From Singulisphaera sp045290345 (GTDB taxonomy: Bacteria > Planctomycetota > Planctomycetia > Isosphaerales > Isosphaeraceae), in contig NZ_CP155447.1 in assembly GCF_045290345.1 (NCBI RefSeq), positions 3,534,001 through 3,598,000 of the forward strand: DNA of 64,000 nucleotides. Direction: 5' to 3'. Below, piece after piece: positions 28,459-36,846 of this stretch; position 1 is the first letter of the stretch, and every line of letters starts with the position of its first letter. Made by a program: the position numbers and the translations under genes. The notes below the pieces were generated by a model. It searched no databases. It was given only the letters and a program-made list of their open reading frames with translations, and was not told the DNA's origin.

Positions 28459-29006
28459 GGAATGCCCCGGGGTGTAGCGGATCCGGACGCGGGAGAGGGC
28501 TGGATGGCAGGGTCGGTGAGTCGAACCGTCGCCACCCCGGCTGCGTCACAGATTGCGATGACGCGAGCGGCTTCCTCATATCGAAGCGCATCGTCGGCGA
28601 CGAGGCGAACCCTCAGGGGGCGTTTCTCCATGATCTGGACGTAGCGGGCGAGTCGTTCCCCGAGCGTGTTCAGGTCGGGCAGGACGGCCTCACCGAGGCG
28701 AAGTGACTTCAAGTCTCCCAGGTCGTCGGCTTCAGCACGGATCCAGAGGTCGTTCTCGAGGTCGGTGTCGACTCGCCGTGACGCGGGGGGTTGCCCTTTC
28801 CCCTTCGATTCGCTGGGCAAGGCCAGGGGAGAGGCGGGCAGGTCGAGGTCGAGGTGGGTCTCCCCCGAGGGGACCTGGAAGGTGAGTACGAAGAAGGCGA
28901 GGAGTTGGAACGCCATGTCGAGCATCGGCGTGACCGGGAAGGCGACCTCCTCCGGTGGTTGCGGCCGGCGTGACTTCGAGCGGCCTGTCCCCGCGGTCGT
29001 GCTCAT
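28455..29006 (-). CDS. exbD: ExbD/TolR-family protein, operon 2 (second)
   Basis: 183 residues. The helix motif FPVTPMLDMAFQLLAFFVL has its conserved Asp at residue 30, the same TPMLDMAFQLL wording as the second exbD of operon 1 (5741-6262). A Pro/Arg-rich N-terminal cytoplasmic tail precedes it. The start is ATG 29006, overlapping the stop of the first exbD by four bases (29003-29006). The periplasmic domain ends near residue 170. Confidence 0.92.
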   Translation of the reverse strand: MSTTAGTGRSKSRRPQPPEEVAFPVTPMLDMAFQLLAFFVLTFQVPSGETHLDLDLPASPLALPSESKGKGQPPASRRVDTDLENDLWIRAEADDLGDLKSLRLGEAVLPDLNTLGERLARYVQIMEKRPLRVRLVADDALRYEEAARVIAICDAAGVATVRLTDPAIQPSPASGSATPRGIP

Positions 29007-29476
29007 CGTTGTTCCTTGTTCCTGAGAACGACCAGGCTGAAATGGGCGAATCCGCGTTCCTGGGCTTCGGCCAGGGTCCGCCGGACCATGCCATAGCTCG
29101 CGTCCTTGTCGGCTCGGATCACGACGTTGGTCGCCAGGTCCTCGGCGGGTCCCCCCAGGGTCTCTTGCCCTTCGATGCGCCGTTTGGCCTGGTCGGCCCA
29201 CCAGCGTTGGCTGGCGTTCCCCTCCAGAGTCGCTCCCTCAACCAAAAGCTGGCCGTTCCTGTCGAGTGCGACGACGAGTCGATCGATGCCGAGGTCCGAA
29301 CCCGGCAGTGCCGCCGGTGCGACCGGCAACCGGATTGACTTGGTCGTTCCTTCGAGCTTGGTGCCGAAGTGAATCAGCATCATGAAGAACGTGATGAGCT
29401 GAAGGACCACGTCGAGCAGCGGGGTCAGGTTCAGATTGAACATGTCCCCGCCTCGGTGACGGATCTTGTACGACAT
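29003..29476 (-). CDS. exbD: ExbD/TolR-family protein, operon 2 (first)
   Basis: 157 residues, motif NLNLTPLLDVVLQLITFFM, conserved Asp at residue 22; close in wording to the first exbD of operon 1. ATG 29476 was chosen because AGGAGG sits six to seven bases upstream; another in-frame ATG is at 29497. A single N-terminal helix then a periplasmic domain ending FAHFSLVVL. It starts 29 bases after the exbB stop and overlaps the next gene by four bases. Confidence 0.92.
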   Translation of the reverse strand: MSYKIRHRGGDMFNLNLTPLLDVVLQLITFFMMLIHFGTKLEGTTKSIRLPVAPAALPGSDLGIDRLVVALDRNGQLLVEGATLEGNASQRWWADQAKRRIEGQETLGGPAEDLATNVVIRADKDASYGMVRRTLAEAQERGFAHFSLVVLRNKEQR

Positions 29477-29505
29477 GGACGCCTCCTGGGTGGTCAACCG
29501 GCGCC

Positions 29506-30321
29506 TTACTTGTCCGCAACGGGGAGTGCCGAGCGGGTGACCGGCATGACCGCGGAGGCTAATGGGTGCGGCGCCCGGATGCCCGGCGAGAATTGTTCGA
29601 GCAACGAGTCGGCCGCCAGGGCCACTTCGAGTGAGAGGCGAGCGATCCGGTTCCGGAAGAGCGCGTAAAAGTAGATCGCCGGGATGGAGAGCGCAATCCC
29701 TTCGAGAGTTGCGAAGAGGGCTGTCGAAATTCCTGCCGCCAGGGCACTGGCTTGCGGAGACGAGCCGGCCGTGGCGATGACCTGAAAGCTGATGATCATG
29801 CCGTAGACCGTACCGACCAGGCCAATCATCGGCCCCAGCGTGCCGACGGTCGCGAGGTAGGTGGTGCGATGTTCCATCTCCATCGTCACATCGTCGTTGG
29901 CCATTTCCATGGCCTTCTGTGCAGGGGCCATGCCCGAGGGGAGCTTGCGAACTCCGGCGGCGAGCACCCGGGCGAGGAATGAAGCGTCGGCCGCGAGCCT
30001 CTGGTAGGCCTCGGTATACTGCTTCTGGCTAAGCAGTTCGCCGACCTCGCGGATGAGCCGATCGGGCAGGGCGACTGTCCGGCGATACTGTTTCGTCATC
30101 CAGACGATCAAGGCGATCATGTAGAACGACATGATCATGATCACGAGGCCGATCGGCCCCGAGGCCCGGATCATCCAGGAGAGGAAGGATTCGCTCTCCG
30201 AAGCGGCAACGACTCCGTCCGCCACCCCGGGCTCTTGGGCCCAGGCGACCAGTGGGGACGTCAAAACCAGGAGACCAACAAAGGCGAGGGGGGCGACCCA
30301 GCGACGGCAGGGCGTTGACAT
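29506..30321 (-). CDS. exbB: ExbB/TolQ/MotA-family proton channel subunit, operon 2
   Basis: 271 residues from ATG 30321. Residues 1-29 look like a signal or leader (LVAWAQ end). Then a linker, a helix at about 56-74 (IGLVIMIMSFYMIALIVW), and the family signature GTLGPMIGLVGTVYGMIISFQVIA with GISTALFATLEG downstream. A longer open frame reaches 30468 but lacks the signal at its N-terminus. It is the head of the second Exb operon. Divergent from the esterase gene at 30740. Confidence 0.93.
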   Translation of the reverse strand: MSTPCRRWVAPLAFVGLLVLTSPLVAWAQEPGVADGVVAASESESFLSWMIRASGPIGLVIMIMSFYMIALIVWMTKQYRRTVALPDRLIREVGELLSQKQYTEAYQRLAADASFLARVLAAGVRKLPSGMAPAQKAMEMANDDVTMEMEHRTTYLATVGTLGPMIGLVGTVYGMIISFQVIATAGSSPQASALAAGISTALFATLEGIALSIPAIYFYALFRNRIARLSLEVALAADSLLEQFSPGIRAPHPLASAVMPVTRSALPVADK

Positions 30322-30739
30322 AGAACGCGGATCTCCACGCCCGTCTCGCACCGGCCTTCCCTTGGCACTCGAGCCTCGGCCGGAATCATCCAGGCTTGCT
30401 CTCAGCTTAGCCGATCGAGCGGGATCGAACAACTCCGTGCCTTGTCGGAGGGGCGGCAGGCCTGACAACTCGTTCGCCGCAATTCAGACAGGTGGCCTGG
30501 CAGTTGGAAATCCAGCCGCTCCCCGCTCGCCCCTCGGGGGATTCACTGGCTGGCCATCCCTCGGCCGGCCCGGAGGTTGGGAAATCCCCAAACTGGCCTG
30601 TCTGGGCCGCGATCTCACCTGGAAATACGGTCGATTTCTTCGCGTGCTGGGACGGGTGCAGCACCTTGCGACGTGTAGGCGCCCCTGATCTAATCCGGGA
30701 CAACTCTCCGCTCCCATCCCGCCCTCATCGAGAATTCCC
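30322..30739. other. Divergent intergenic region with a large imperfect dyad
   Basis: 418 bases between exbB and the esterase. A dyad has its arms at 30485-30513 (CAGACAGG, CC, CAGTTGG, AAATCC) and 30578-30605 (complementary, with the same short spacings), leaving a 64-base centre. No gene was seen. The promoters of both flanking genes should lie here; no clear -35/-10 pair recognised. Confidence 0.4.
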
Positions 30740-32806
30740 ATGCCACGATCGCTTGGCTCTCTCATTCTCGCGGGTCTGCTCCTGGCGAGTCCGCTAGGCG
30801 CGACTGAGGTGTTGGCTGACGACCCGAAGCCATCGACCAACGATTTTGTCTCCAAGGCGCTCGCTCGTGAGATCATCGGGCCGCGGCAGACGCTTGCCGA
30901 GACAATTCGCGAATGCGAGTCGGCGATCCCTCGGATGCCTGAGCTCAAGAGCGTCGGCGCGTGGGAAAAAGAGGCCGAGATGATGAGGTCGGACGCCCTG
31001 ACGCACGTCATTTTCCGCGGCGAGGCTTCAACCTGGTGCAAGGCCAAGGGGAAGGTGGAATGGCTCGACACGCTTGAAGGCGGTCCCGGCTATCGCATTA
31101 GAAAGCTTCGTTACGAAGCACTCCCGGGGCTCTGGATCCCCGCCTTGCTCTACGAGCCGGAATCGATGACGGGGAAAGTCCCCGTCGTGCTCAATGTCAA
31201 CGGCCACGACGCCAACGGAAAGGCGGCCGACTACAAGCAAGTCCGTTGCATCAACCTGGCGAAGCGAGGGATGCTCGCCTTGAACATCGAATGGTTCGGA
31301 ATGGGCCAGTTTCGCGACGGCAACTTTCGCCACGACCTGATCAACCACATCGACCTGTGTGGAGCAGGGGGGATCGCCACTCACTATCTGACGATGAGCC
31401 GGGGCCTCGACCTCCTGCTTGCGCTCGATCAGGCGGACCCGGAACGGGTCGCCGTCACCGGTCTGTCCGGTGGGGGTTGGCAGACGATTTTCATCAGCGC
31501 ATTCGACAAGCGAGTGACGTTGACCAATCCAGTCGCCGGCTATTCGAGCTTTCTCACGAGAATTCAGCACTTCTCCGATCTGGGAGACGCGGAACAGACC
31601 CCCTGCGACCTGGCGACCGTGACCGACTATGCGCATATGACGGCGATGATGGCCCCGCGTGCCACCTTGCTCACGTTCAATGCCAAAGACAACTGCTGCT
31701 TCGCCGCGGGGCATGCGCTTCCCCCGTTGCTGGACGCCGCCGCCCCAGTTTTCCGGCTCTATGGCCAGGAGCCAAGACTTCGGTCTCACGTCAACACCGA
31801 TCCCGGCACGCACAACTACCTGCGCGACAATCGTGAAGCGTTCTATGGGATGGTTGGCGATACCTTCTTCAAGGGGGACGCCGCCTACAGTGCGAAAGAG
31901 ATTTCCGCAGACGCGGAGATCAAGCCGGCCGAGACCCTCAACGTGGCTCTGCCGGGCGATCAGGTGAGTTTGCACAGTCTGGCACTGAGTCTGAGCAAGC
32001 CCCTCCCCAACCAGGGCGAACTCCCGGTGAGCCCGGACGCGGCCCGCGCGTGGCGTGACAGCGGCAGGAAACGGCTTCGCGACGTTGTCCGAGCTCGCCA
32101 ATACGAGACGAAGGCCCGGTCCACAGCGCGGGAGCAAGGCCATGAGTTCCAGGCCACTTTCTGGCGTGTCGAAGTGGGTGACTGGTCGGTGCCGGTCGTG
32201 GAACTTACCAAGGGGAATCCGAGTAAAACGGTCATTCTCCTTGCCGACGATGGCCGCCAGACGTCGCCGGATGAGGCAAGAAAATGGCTGAGCGCGAACT
32301 ATCGCGTTCTGGCAGTCGATCCATTCTATGTCGGGGAAGCCAAGGTCGCCGAGCGCGACTATCTCTTTGCTCTCATGCTTTCCACCGTGGGTAACCGCCC
32401 GCTAGGCGTGCAGGCGAGCCAGCTTGCGGCGATCGCCCGGTGGGCGAAAACCGAACGCCCAGCCGAGACCGTGACGCTTGCCTCCTCGGGCCCAAGGACC
32501 GGCACGATGGCCCTGGTCGCGGCGGCTTTGGAAGAAGCGGCCATCGATGACGTCGTGCTCCGAGCACCACTGGGAAGTCTCAAGGAGCTGATCGAGACGA
32601 AGCAAGAATACCGGCTTTCCCCCGAGCTCTTCTGCTTCGGGCTGCTCCAGGAGTTCGATGTGGCACAACTCGCCGCCCTGGTTGTCCCTCGGAAGGTGAC
32701 GATCCACGAGCCCAACGAACGCGCTCGGAAAGAACTGGGGGAACTCGGAGCCTGGTACAAAACCTGGGGAGCGGATTGGGAGCCACTCGCGTCAAAAGCT
32801 GAGTAG
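30740..32806 (+). CDS. Secreted alpha/beta-hydrolase (acetyl-xylan-esterase-like), possibly two hydrolase halves
   Basis: 688 residues with signal peptide (about 1-27). The first half is a classic alpha/beta-hydrolase: PVVLNVNGHD oxyanion region, nucleophile Ser243 in GLSGGGWQT, probable acid Asp317 (FNAKDNCC) and His358 (DPGTHNY). A long C-terminal half (about 430-688) begins with TVILLADDGRQ and LLSxxYRVLAVDP-type strands and reads like a degenerate second hydrolase fold without a GxSxG motif. Similar planctomycete proteins are called acetylxylan esterases or prolyl-oligopeptidase-like; the exact substrate is not shown. Confidence 0.8.
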   Translation: MPRSLGSLILAGLLLASPLGATEVLADDPKPSTNDFVSKALAREIIGPRQTLAETIRECESAIPRMPELKSVGAWEKEAEMMRSDALTHVIFRGEASTWCKAKGKVEWLDTLEGGPGYRIRKLRYEALPGLWIPALLYEPESMTGKVPVVLNVNGHDANGKAADYKQVRCINLAKRGMLALNIEWFGMGQFRDGNFRHDLINHIDLCGAGGIATHYLTMSRGLDLLLALDQADPERVAVTGLSGGGWQTIFISAFDKRVTLTNPVAGYSSFLTRIQHFSDLGDAEQTPCDLATVTDYAHMTAMMAPRATLLTFNAKDNCCFAAGHALPPLLDAAAPVFRLYGQEPRLRSHVNTDPGTHNYLRDNREAFYGMVGDTFFKGDAAYSAKEISADAEIKPAETLNVALPGDQVSLHSLALSLSKPLPNQGELPVSPDAARAWRDSGRKRLRDVVRARQYETKARSTAREQGHEFQATFWRVEVGDWSVPVVELTKGNPSKTVILLADDGRQTSPDEARKWLSANYRVLAVDPFYVGEAKVAERDYLFALMLSTVGNRPLGVQASQLAAIARWAKTERPAETVTLASSGPRTGTMALVAAALEEAAIDDVVLRAPLGSLKELIETKQEYRLSPELFCFGLLQEFDVAQLAALVVPRKVTIHEPNERARKELGELGAWYKTWGADWEPLASKAE

Positions 32807-32808
32807 CA

Positions 32809-32883
32809 CGGCCGGCCCGGCCGTAATTTGGCATAACCCGGCCGGCCCGGCCGCAATTTGGCATAATCCGGCCGGGCTGCTGG
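32809..32883. repeat. 30-bp tandem repeat, 2.5 copies
   Basis: Three starts of CGGCCGGCCCGGCCG at 32809, 32839 and 32869 (third copy partial), spaced exactly 30 bases. The rest of each unit reads (T/C)AATTTGGCATAA(C/T)C. The GC palindrome core also occurs at 21689. It lies just after the stop of the esterase gene and could act as a transcript-end structure. Confidence 0.75.
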
Positions 32884-32993
32884 TTTCGGGAGAGTTTTCG
32901 TCAAGAAAGGCGCCACGGTGAGCCGATCTCGGGGATGACGGAACGGTCTGTATCTGGGACGTGATGCGCCCGGTCTCCGAGGACGGTAACCGG

Positions 32994-34631
32994 ATGCGTC
33001 GATTGCTCGCACGCTGTCGGAATGGCCTCTTGCTTGGCCTCTGGCTCACCCCGCTGGTATGGGGGAACTGGCCTGAAAGCGTGGTCCGCGCCCAAGAGCC
33101 CACGCCGCAGCCGGCTGCTGTCTCCCCGCAGCCTGCTGTTGAGGAGCGACTCCGCCGCCTCGAGGAGGTCAATGCCCGCCTGCTCGAGCGACTCGACCGT
33201 GACCGAGACGAGTCGGCCCAGCGTTATCGCGAGTTGGAGGGCCGCTATCTTGAGCTCCAACGCCGCCTGGGCGAGCCGCCCCCGCCGCCGACTTCCTCTT
33301 CCAAACGCGAGACCGAGGAATCGTCTGAATCAGGCGAGGCGACCGCCCGCCGTTCACACTTTGGCCGCCCTGGTGAGTTGGGTAAGCATCCCAAGGTCCG
33401 CGAGCTTCCCTTGAAGGCTCGATTCGCGGACGGGTTTCAGCTTGCGTCGAAAGACGAGGAATTCGACCTCCGGTTTCACGTCCTCAACCAGACCGACTCC
33501 GAGATCTTCGTTCCCAACGACCGCACGTTTGGCAAGAGTGGCCTGTATATCCCTCGGGTCCGGCTCTACCTCGAGGGCCGGCTGACCCGGCTCTGGGACT
33601 ACGAATTCTCGCTCCAGCGCAGTCTCGAAGGTTCCTGGGACCTCCTCGACGGCAACCTGAATTTTCACCCGTCGGACGCGTTCCAGGTGAAGTTCGGCCG
33701 GCAACTGGTTCCGTACAGCTACGATTGGTTTGACCACCTCGAGCAGTACTTCATCACACCTGAGCGGGCGCTCTTTCCTCTCAACTTCGGCCTCTCGCGT
33801 CAGGCCGGCTTGATGGGCTGGGGGCATGCCCGCGAGGGCCGGCTTGACTGGGCACTCGGGGTGTTCAACGGGCATCTTACCGGGCTGGCCGATAATAACC
33901 CGAATCTTGAGGGCGTCGGTTACCTGAACTTCCGGCCGTTCCTTGGCTCGGAACGGTTTCCAGCCCTGCACCACCTGAACGTGGGGGCGTCCGGATCGAT
34001 CGGCGAGATCACGCGCAACGATACTCCGTTGCCAATGAGGACTTCGGTGCAGTCCTCCGACAATGACGAGGCGGCCGAGGATGCATCGGCCGTCTTCCTC
34101 GTGTTCAACGAGGGCACGGTCTATCAGGGAGACCGTCGCTTCGCTGCCGTGCACCTGGCTTACTACTTTCGAGGCCTCTCCTTCGAGTCGGAGTGGAACA
34201 TTGGCCAGTTCCAGATGACCCGCCCCGGCCTGGGGCGCAAGCCCGAGATTCCGGTCGGGGGCTTCCACACGGCCCTCTCCTATTTTCTGACCGGCGAGCA
34301 GATCGAGCGGCGCACGACCGTTCAACCCCTCAGGCCGTTCCACCCACAGAATGGCGAATGGGGACTAGGCGCCTTCGAGCCGTTCATCCGTTACAGTCAC
34401 TTGAACCTGGGCGAGGACATCTTCACTGAAGGGCTGGCCGAAGGCCGGCTCTGGACCAACGACGTGGGCATGATCGACCTGGGGATGAACTGGTATCCCA
34501 ACCGCTGGATCAAGTTCTACCTCACGTGGCAGCACGCGATGTTTGGCTCACCCGTCTTGGTCAATGAGGCGAAGAATACCTTCGGCCGGGATATGGACCT
34601 GTTCTGGCTACGTGGTCAGGTCTACTTCTGA
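32994..34631 (+). CDS. Outer-membrane porin, phosphate-selective porin O/P type
   Basis: 545 residues from ATG 32994 (GAGGACGG upstream). A signal peptide (about 1-34, ending VVRAQ) is followed by a charged coiled coil (about 45-90, VEERLRRLEEVNARLLERLD region) and then a strand-rich beta-barrel: VRLYLEGRLTRLWDYEFSLQ, FHPSDAFQVKFGRQLVPYSY, a GVFNGHLTGLADNN loop and an aromatic last strand (LFWLRGQVYF). This is the Porin_O_P layout, and the coiled coil probably mediates trimer or periplasmic contacts. Family members pass phosphate and phosphonates, but selectivity cannot be read here. The closing Phe fits the outer-membrane assembly signal. Confidence 0.87.
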   Translation: MRRLLARCRNGLLLGLWLTPLVWGNWPESVVRAQEPTPQPAAVSPQPAVEERLRRLEEVNARLLERLDRDRDESAQRYRELEGRYLELQRRLGEPPPPPTSSSKRETEESSESGEATARRSHFGRPGELGKHPKVRELPLKARFADGFQLASKDEEFDLRFHVLNQTDSEIFVPNDRTFGKSGLYIPRVRLYLEGRLTRLWDYEFSLQRSLEGSWDLLDGNLNFHPSDAFQVKFGRQLVPYSYDWFDHLEQYFITPERALFPLNFGLSRQAGLMGWGHAREGRLDWALGVFNGHLTGLADNNPNLEGVGYLNFRPFLGSERFPALHHLNVGASGSIGEITRNDTPLPMRTSVQSSDNDEAAEDASAVFLVFNEGTVYQGDRRFAAVHLAYYFRGLSFESEWNIGQFQMTRPGLGRKPEIPVGGFHTALSYFLTGEQIERRTTVQPLRPFHPQNGEWGLGAFEPFIRYSHLNLGEDIFTEGLAEGRLWTNDVGMIDLGMNWYPNRWIKFYLTWQHAMFGSPVLVNEAKNTFGRDMDLFWLRGQVYF

Positions 34632-34766
34632 GGTCGGCAAGCGATCGCGATGCCCACCCGACTTCCGCGGACGCCCGCGCCCGGCTTATTAATCGGATCG
34701 GGCGGGCACGCGTCGATGGCGACCGGAGCACCGAAGTATGCGATCCCCAAATTTCATGAGGACGTC

Positions 34767-35549
34767 ATGATCGACCGGTCAGACATTCCCGAGCCAGATG
34801 AGGAGAATCGCCAGGAGGCCGAGGAGCTATTCCTTCATCGAATGGTGAACTCGCTGGTCGTTGCCAAGGTGCGACAGTCTCGATTGTCGGGACTCGGTGA
34901 CGAGGCGATTCGTCGATCCGTCCTGGTATTCACGCTCGATCAGGTGTCTCGTCTTGGCGGATCCGGTGTCGATTCGGAGCCGCGCCAGGAGACGCTGGTT
35001 GCTTGGATCGAGCAGGCACTTGAGGACGCTCTGGCCGATCCCTGGCCGGATGACTTCGCCGAGCCTCAACGGCGGATTACGGATCGAGTTGAGGGCGAGC
35101 CAATCCTGCTGGCCAATGGAGAAGCCTGGACTTTCCCTCACCTTGACCTCGAGCGGTTCCCGCGAACCCTGGCCGATGGCAGCATCGACCTTCAATATGA
35201 ATGGATCCAGGACCCGGACGGCATGGATCTCCTCACGGCATTGATCTGGATCGACAACGACCTCTCCGATTCGAGGGCCGTCCTGCCCCACTTGTTGACC
35301 GCGAGCACACTTCTGTTGCGGCGCAATTACAGTCTGACGGAGATGGAGTGTCGCCAGTTGATGCCGATCGATCCGGAAAACCCGGAGTGCGTCGGTCAGT
35401 TGATCGCGCTGGGCTCGGACGAGATCCAGACAGACGCGTCCCTCGCCTCCAGGCCGATCGGGGAACTGACGGAGGGGATCGTTCAGTCGCTGCTGACTTT
35501 GCTGGCTCCCGTGATTGAAGACATCCGGAAGGTCAGTGGCGAGGGTTAG
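34767..35549 (+). CDS. Hypothetical acidic soluble protein
   Basis: 260 residues from ATG 34767 (AGGA upstream); the frame stays open to 34650. No signal or membrane helix. The N-terminal half is helical and acidic (DEENRQEAEELFLHRMVNSL), the middle includes a beta-like PILLANGEAWTFPHLD stretch, and the C-terminal end is a long helix (ITEGIVQSLLTLL-like). I do not recognise the family. It begins 135 bases after the porin and may share its transcript. Confidence 0.65.
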   Translation: MIDRSDIPEPDEENRQEAEELFLHRMVNSLVVAKVRQSRLSGLGDEAIRRSVLVFTLDQVSRLGGSGVDSEPRQETLVAWIEQALEDALADPWPDDFAEPQRRITDRVEGEPILLANGEAWTFPHLDLERFPRTLADGSIDLQYEWIQDPDGMDLLTALIWIDNDLSDSRAVLPHLLTASTLLLRRNYSLTEMECRQLMPIDPENPECVGQLIALGSDEIQTDASLASRPIGELTEGIVQSLLTLLAPVIEDIRKVSGEG

Positions 35550-35580
35550 AGTGGGGTCGTGGCACGGCGGGAGAATCGAT

Positions 35581-35964
35581 TTAGCCGATGCTGCGGCCAA
35601 ACGCCATCCCAATGATGACTGCGAGGAGACCGGCCGCCGCGCTGCCCACGAAGTAGGCGCAGGCGCGGAACATTTCGCCCCGCTCCCAGAGGAGCATCGA
35701 TTCCATCATATACGAGGAAAACGTCGTGTAACCGCCGAGAAAGCCGGTCACGATGAGGAGACGAAGGCGAGGGGAGGGGAGCCATCGCTCGAGCGCCATT
35801 GCCAAGAAGCCAATGGCGAACGACCCGCTGACGTTGATCAGGAATGTTCCCCAGGGGAAGTGGTGGCCGGCCCAGTTCCGGACCCAGATGCCCACAAAAT
35901 GGCGGGCATTGACTCCGATTGCACCCCCTACCGTCAGGACCAGAATCGTGGCCCAGCGCTCCAA
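35581..35964 (-). CDS. crcB: CrcB/FluC fluoride ion channel
   Basis: Fluoride export channel, a dual-topology dimer in the inner membrane, 127 residues and four helices. Motifs: GGAIGVNARH, GTFLINVSGSF and GGYTTFSSYM, all family hallmarks including the Asn and the Phe-box region. The start is a TTG at 35964 with GGAAGGAG eight bases upstream; no ATG fits the N-terminus. I looked for a fluoride (crcB-motif) riboswitch in the 72 bases before it and did not see one. Neighbour: a DtxR/MntR-type regulator in the same direction. Confidence 0.93.
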   Translation of the reverse strand: MERWATILVLTVGGAIGVNARHFVGIWVRNWAGHHFPWGTFLINVSGSFAIGFLAMALERWLPSPRLRLLIVTGFLGGYTTFSSYMMESMLLWERGEMFRACAYFVGSAAAGLLAVIIGMAFGRSIG

Positions 35965-36036
35965 CGAACACGCTCCTTCCTGGCGAAGGCCGGCGTGGCT
36001 TGCCGGCCCCGGATGCGGTGTGATCGCGCGAATGAG

Positions 36037-36708
36037 TTAAACCGCAGGTTGGGGAGCAACCAGGACCTTCGTGGCGGCATCGTGTCCGAGGGCCACCGAG
36101 CGATTCTGGAGTCGAATGACCAGGGCCCCCGCTTCGGGCCGGTTCTCGGCCAGCTCGCCGAGGGCGTGCAGGTCGAGTCCGCACTCACTCAGGTAGCGGA
36201 GGAAGGCGGGATCTTGATCGACGACCCGGACGACGCGGAACTGCTGACCACGCGGGAGGCGGGCCAGGGGGATCCCCTCAGGTTCCTTGAGCGAGCCATC
36301 CGCGCTGGGAATCGGGTCGCCGTGGGGGTCGACGCTCGGGTGCCCGAGGAAGGCATCGATTCGGTCGATGAGGCGTTCGGAGGCCGCATGCTCCATGTGC
36401 TCGGCCTCCTCATGAACCTCGTCCCAGGGCATTTTCAAGGTTTCAACGAGGAAGAGTTCGAGCAGGCGATGGCGGCGGATGACCTTCATCGCGAGCTGTC
36501 GCCCCGATGCGGTCAGCCTCGCCCCTTCGTAGGGCGTGTATGTGGCCAGGCTCGCCTCGGAGAGGGTTTTTAGCATCCCCGTCACAGTCCCGGGCGAGAC
36601 GTTCAGGGCATGGGCCAGTTCACCGGTTGCGACGGCGGCGCCTGCGCAATCGCGGGCGGAGATCTGGGCGATTGCCTTGACGTAATTCTCAACGGTCAAG
36701 CTGGCCAC
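36037..36708 (-). CDS. DtxR/MntR-family metal-dependent transcriptional regulator
   Basis: 223 residues, GTG start at 36708. The winged helix (about 1-65) reads VENYVKAIAQISA, ELAHALNVSPGTVTGMLKTLSE, then the wing TPYEGARLTASG. The dimerisation region has HRLLELFLVETLKMPWDEVH and EEAEHMEHAASE, with the His/Glu/Asp metal ligands in place. The C-terminal part is an FeoA/SH3-like domain (PLARLPRGQQFRVVRV). It probably represses metal uptake or efflux genes when loaded with Fe or Mn. The next gene downstream is crcB (72-base gap), likely co-transcribed. Confidence 0.9.
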   Translation of the reverse strand: MASLTVENYVKAIAQISARDCAGAAVATGELAHALNVSPGTVTGMLKTLSEASLATYTPYEGARLTASGRQLAMKVIRRHRLLELFLVETLKMPWDEVHEEAEHMEHAASERLIDRIDAFLGHPSVDPHGDPIPSADGSLKEPEGIPLARLPRGQQFRVVRVVDQDPAFLRYLSECGLDLHALGELAENRPEAGALVIRLQNRSVALGHDAATKVLVAPQPAV

Positions 36709-36846
36709 AACGAGCCCTCGTTCACAGCGCAGAGCGACACGTAAACTCTCCGAATCGGACTACCCCGAAGGGAACTTCAATCCTAACGAAAGACAGGCCG
36801 CGGTCGGAAGGGAGGTTGGTCTGGTCCCTTCCGATCCGGGCTTCCG

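Noticed and set aside
35965..36036. Possible fluoride riboswitch ahead of crcB
   Set aside because: The GGCGATGG and TTCGCC core and its pseudoknot are not visible in the 72-base leader.
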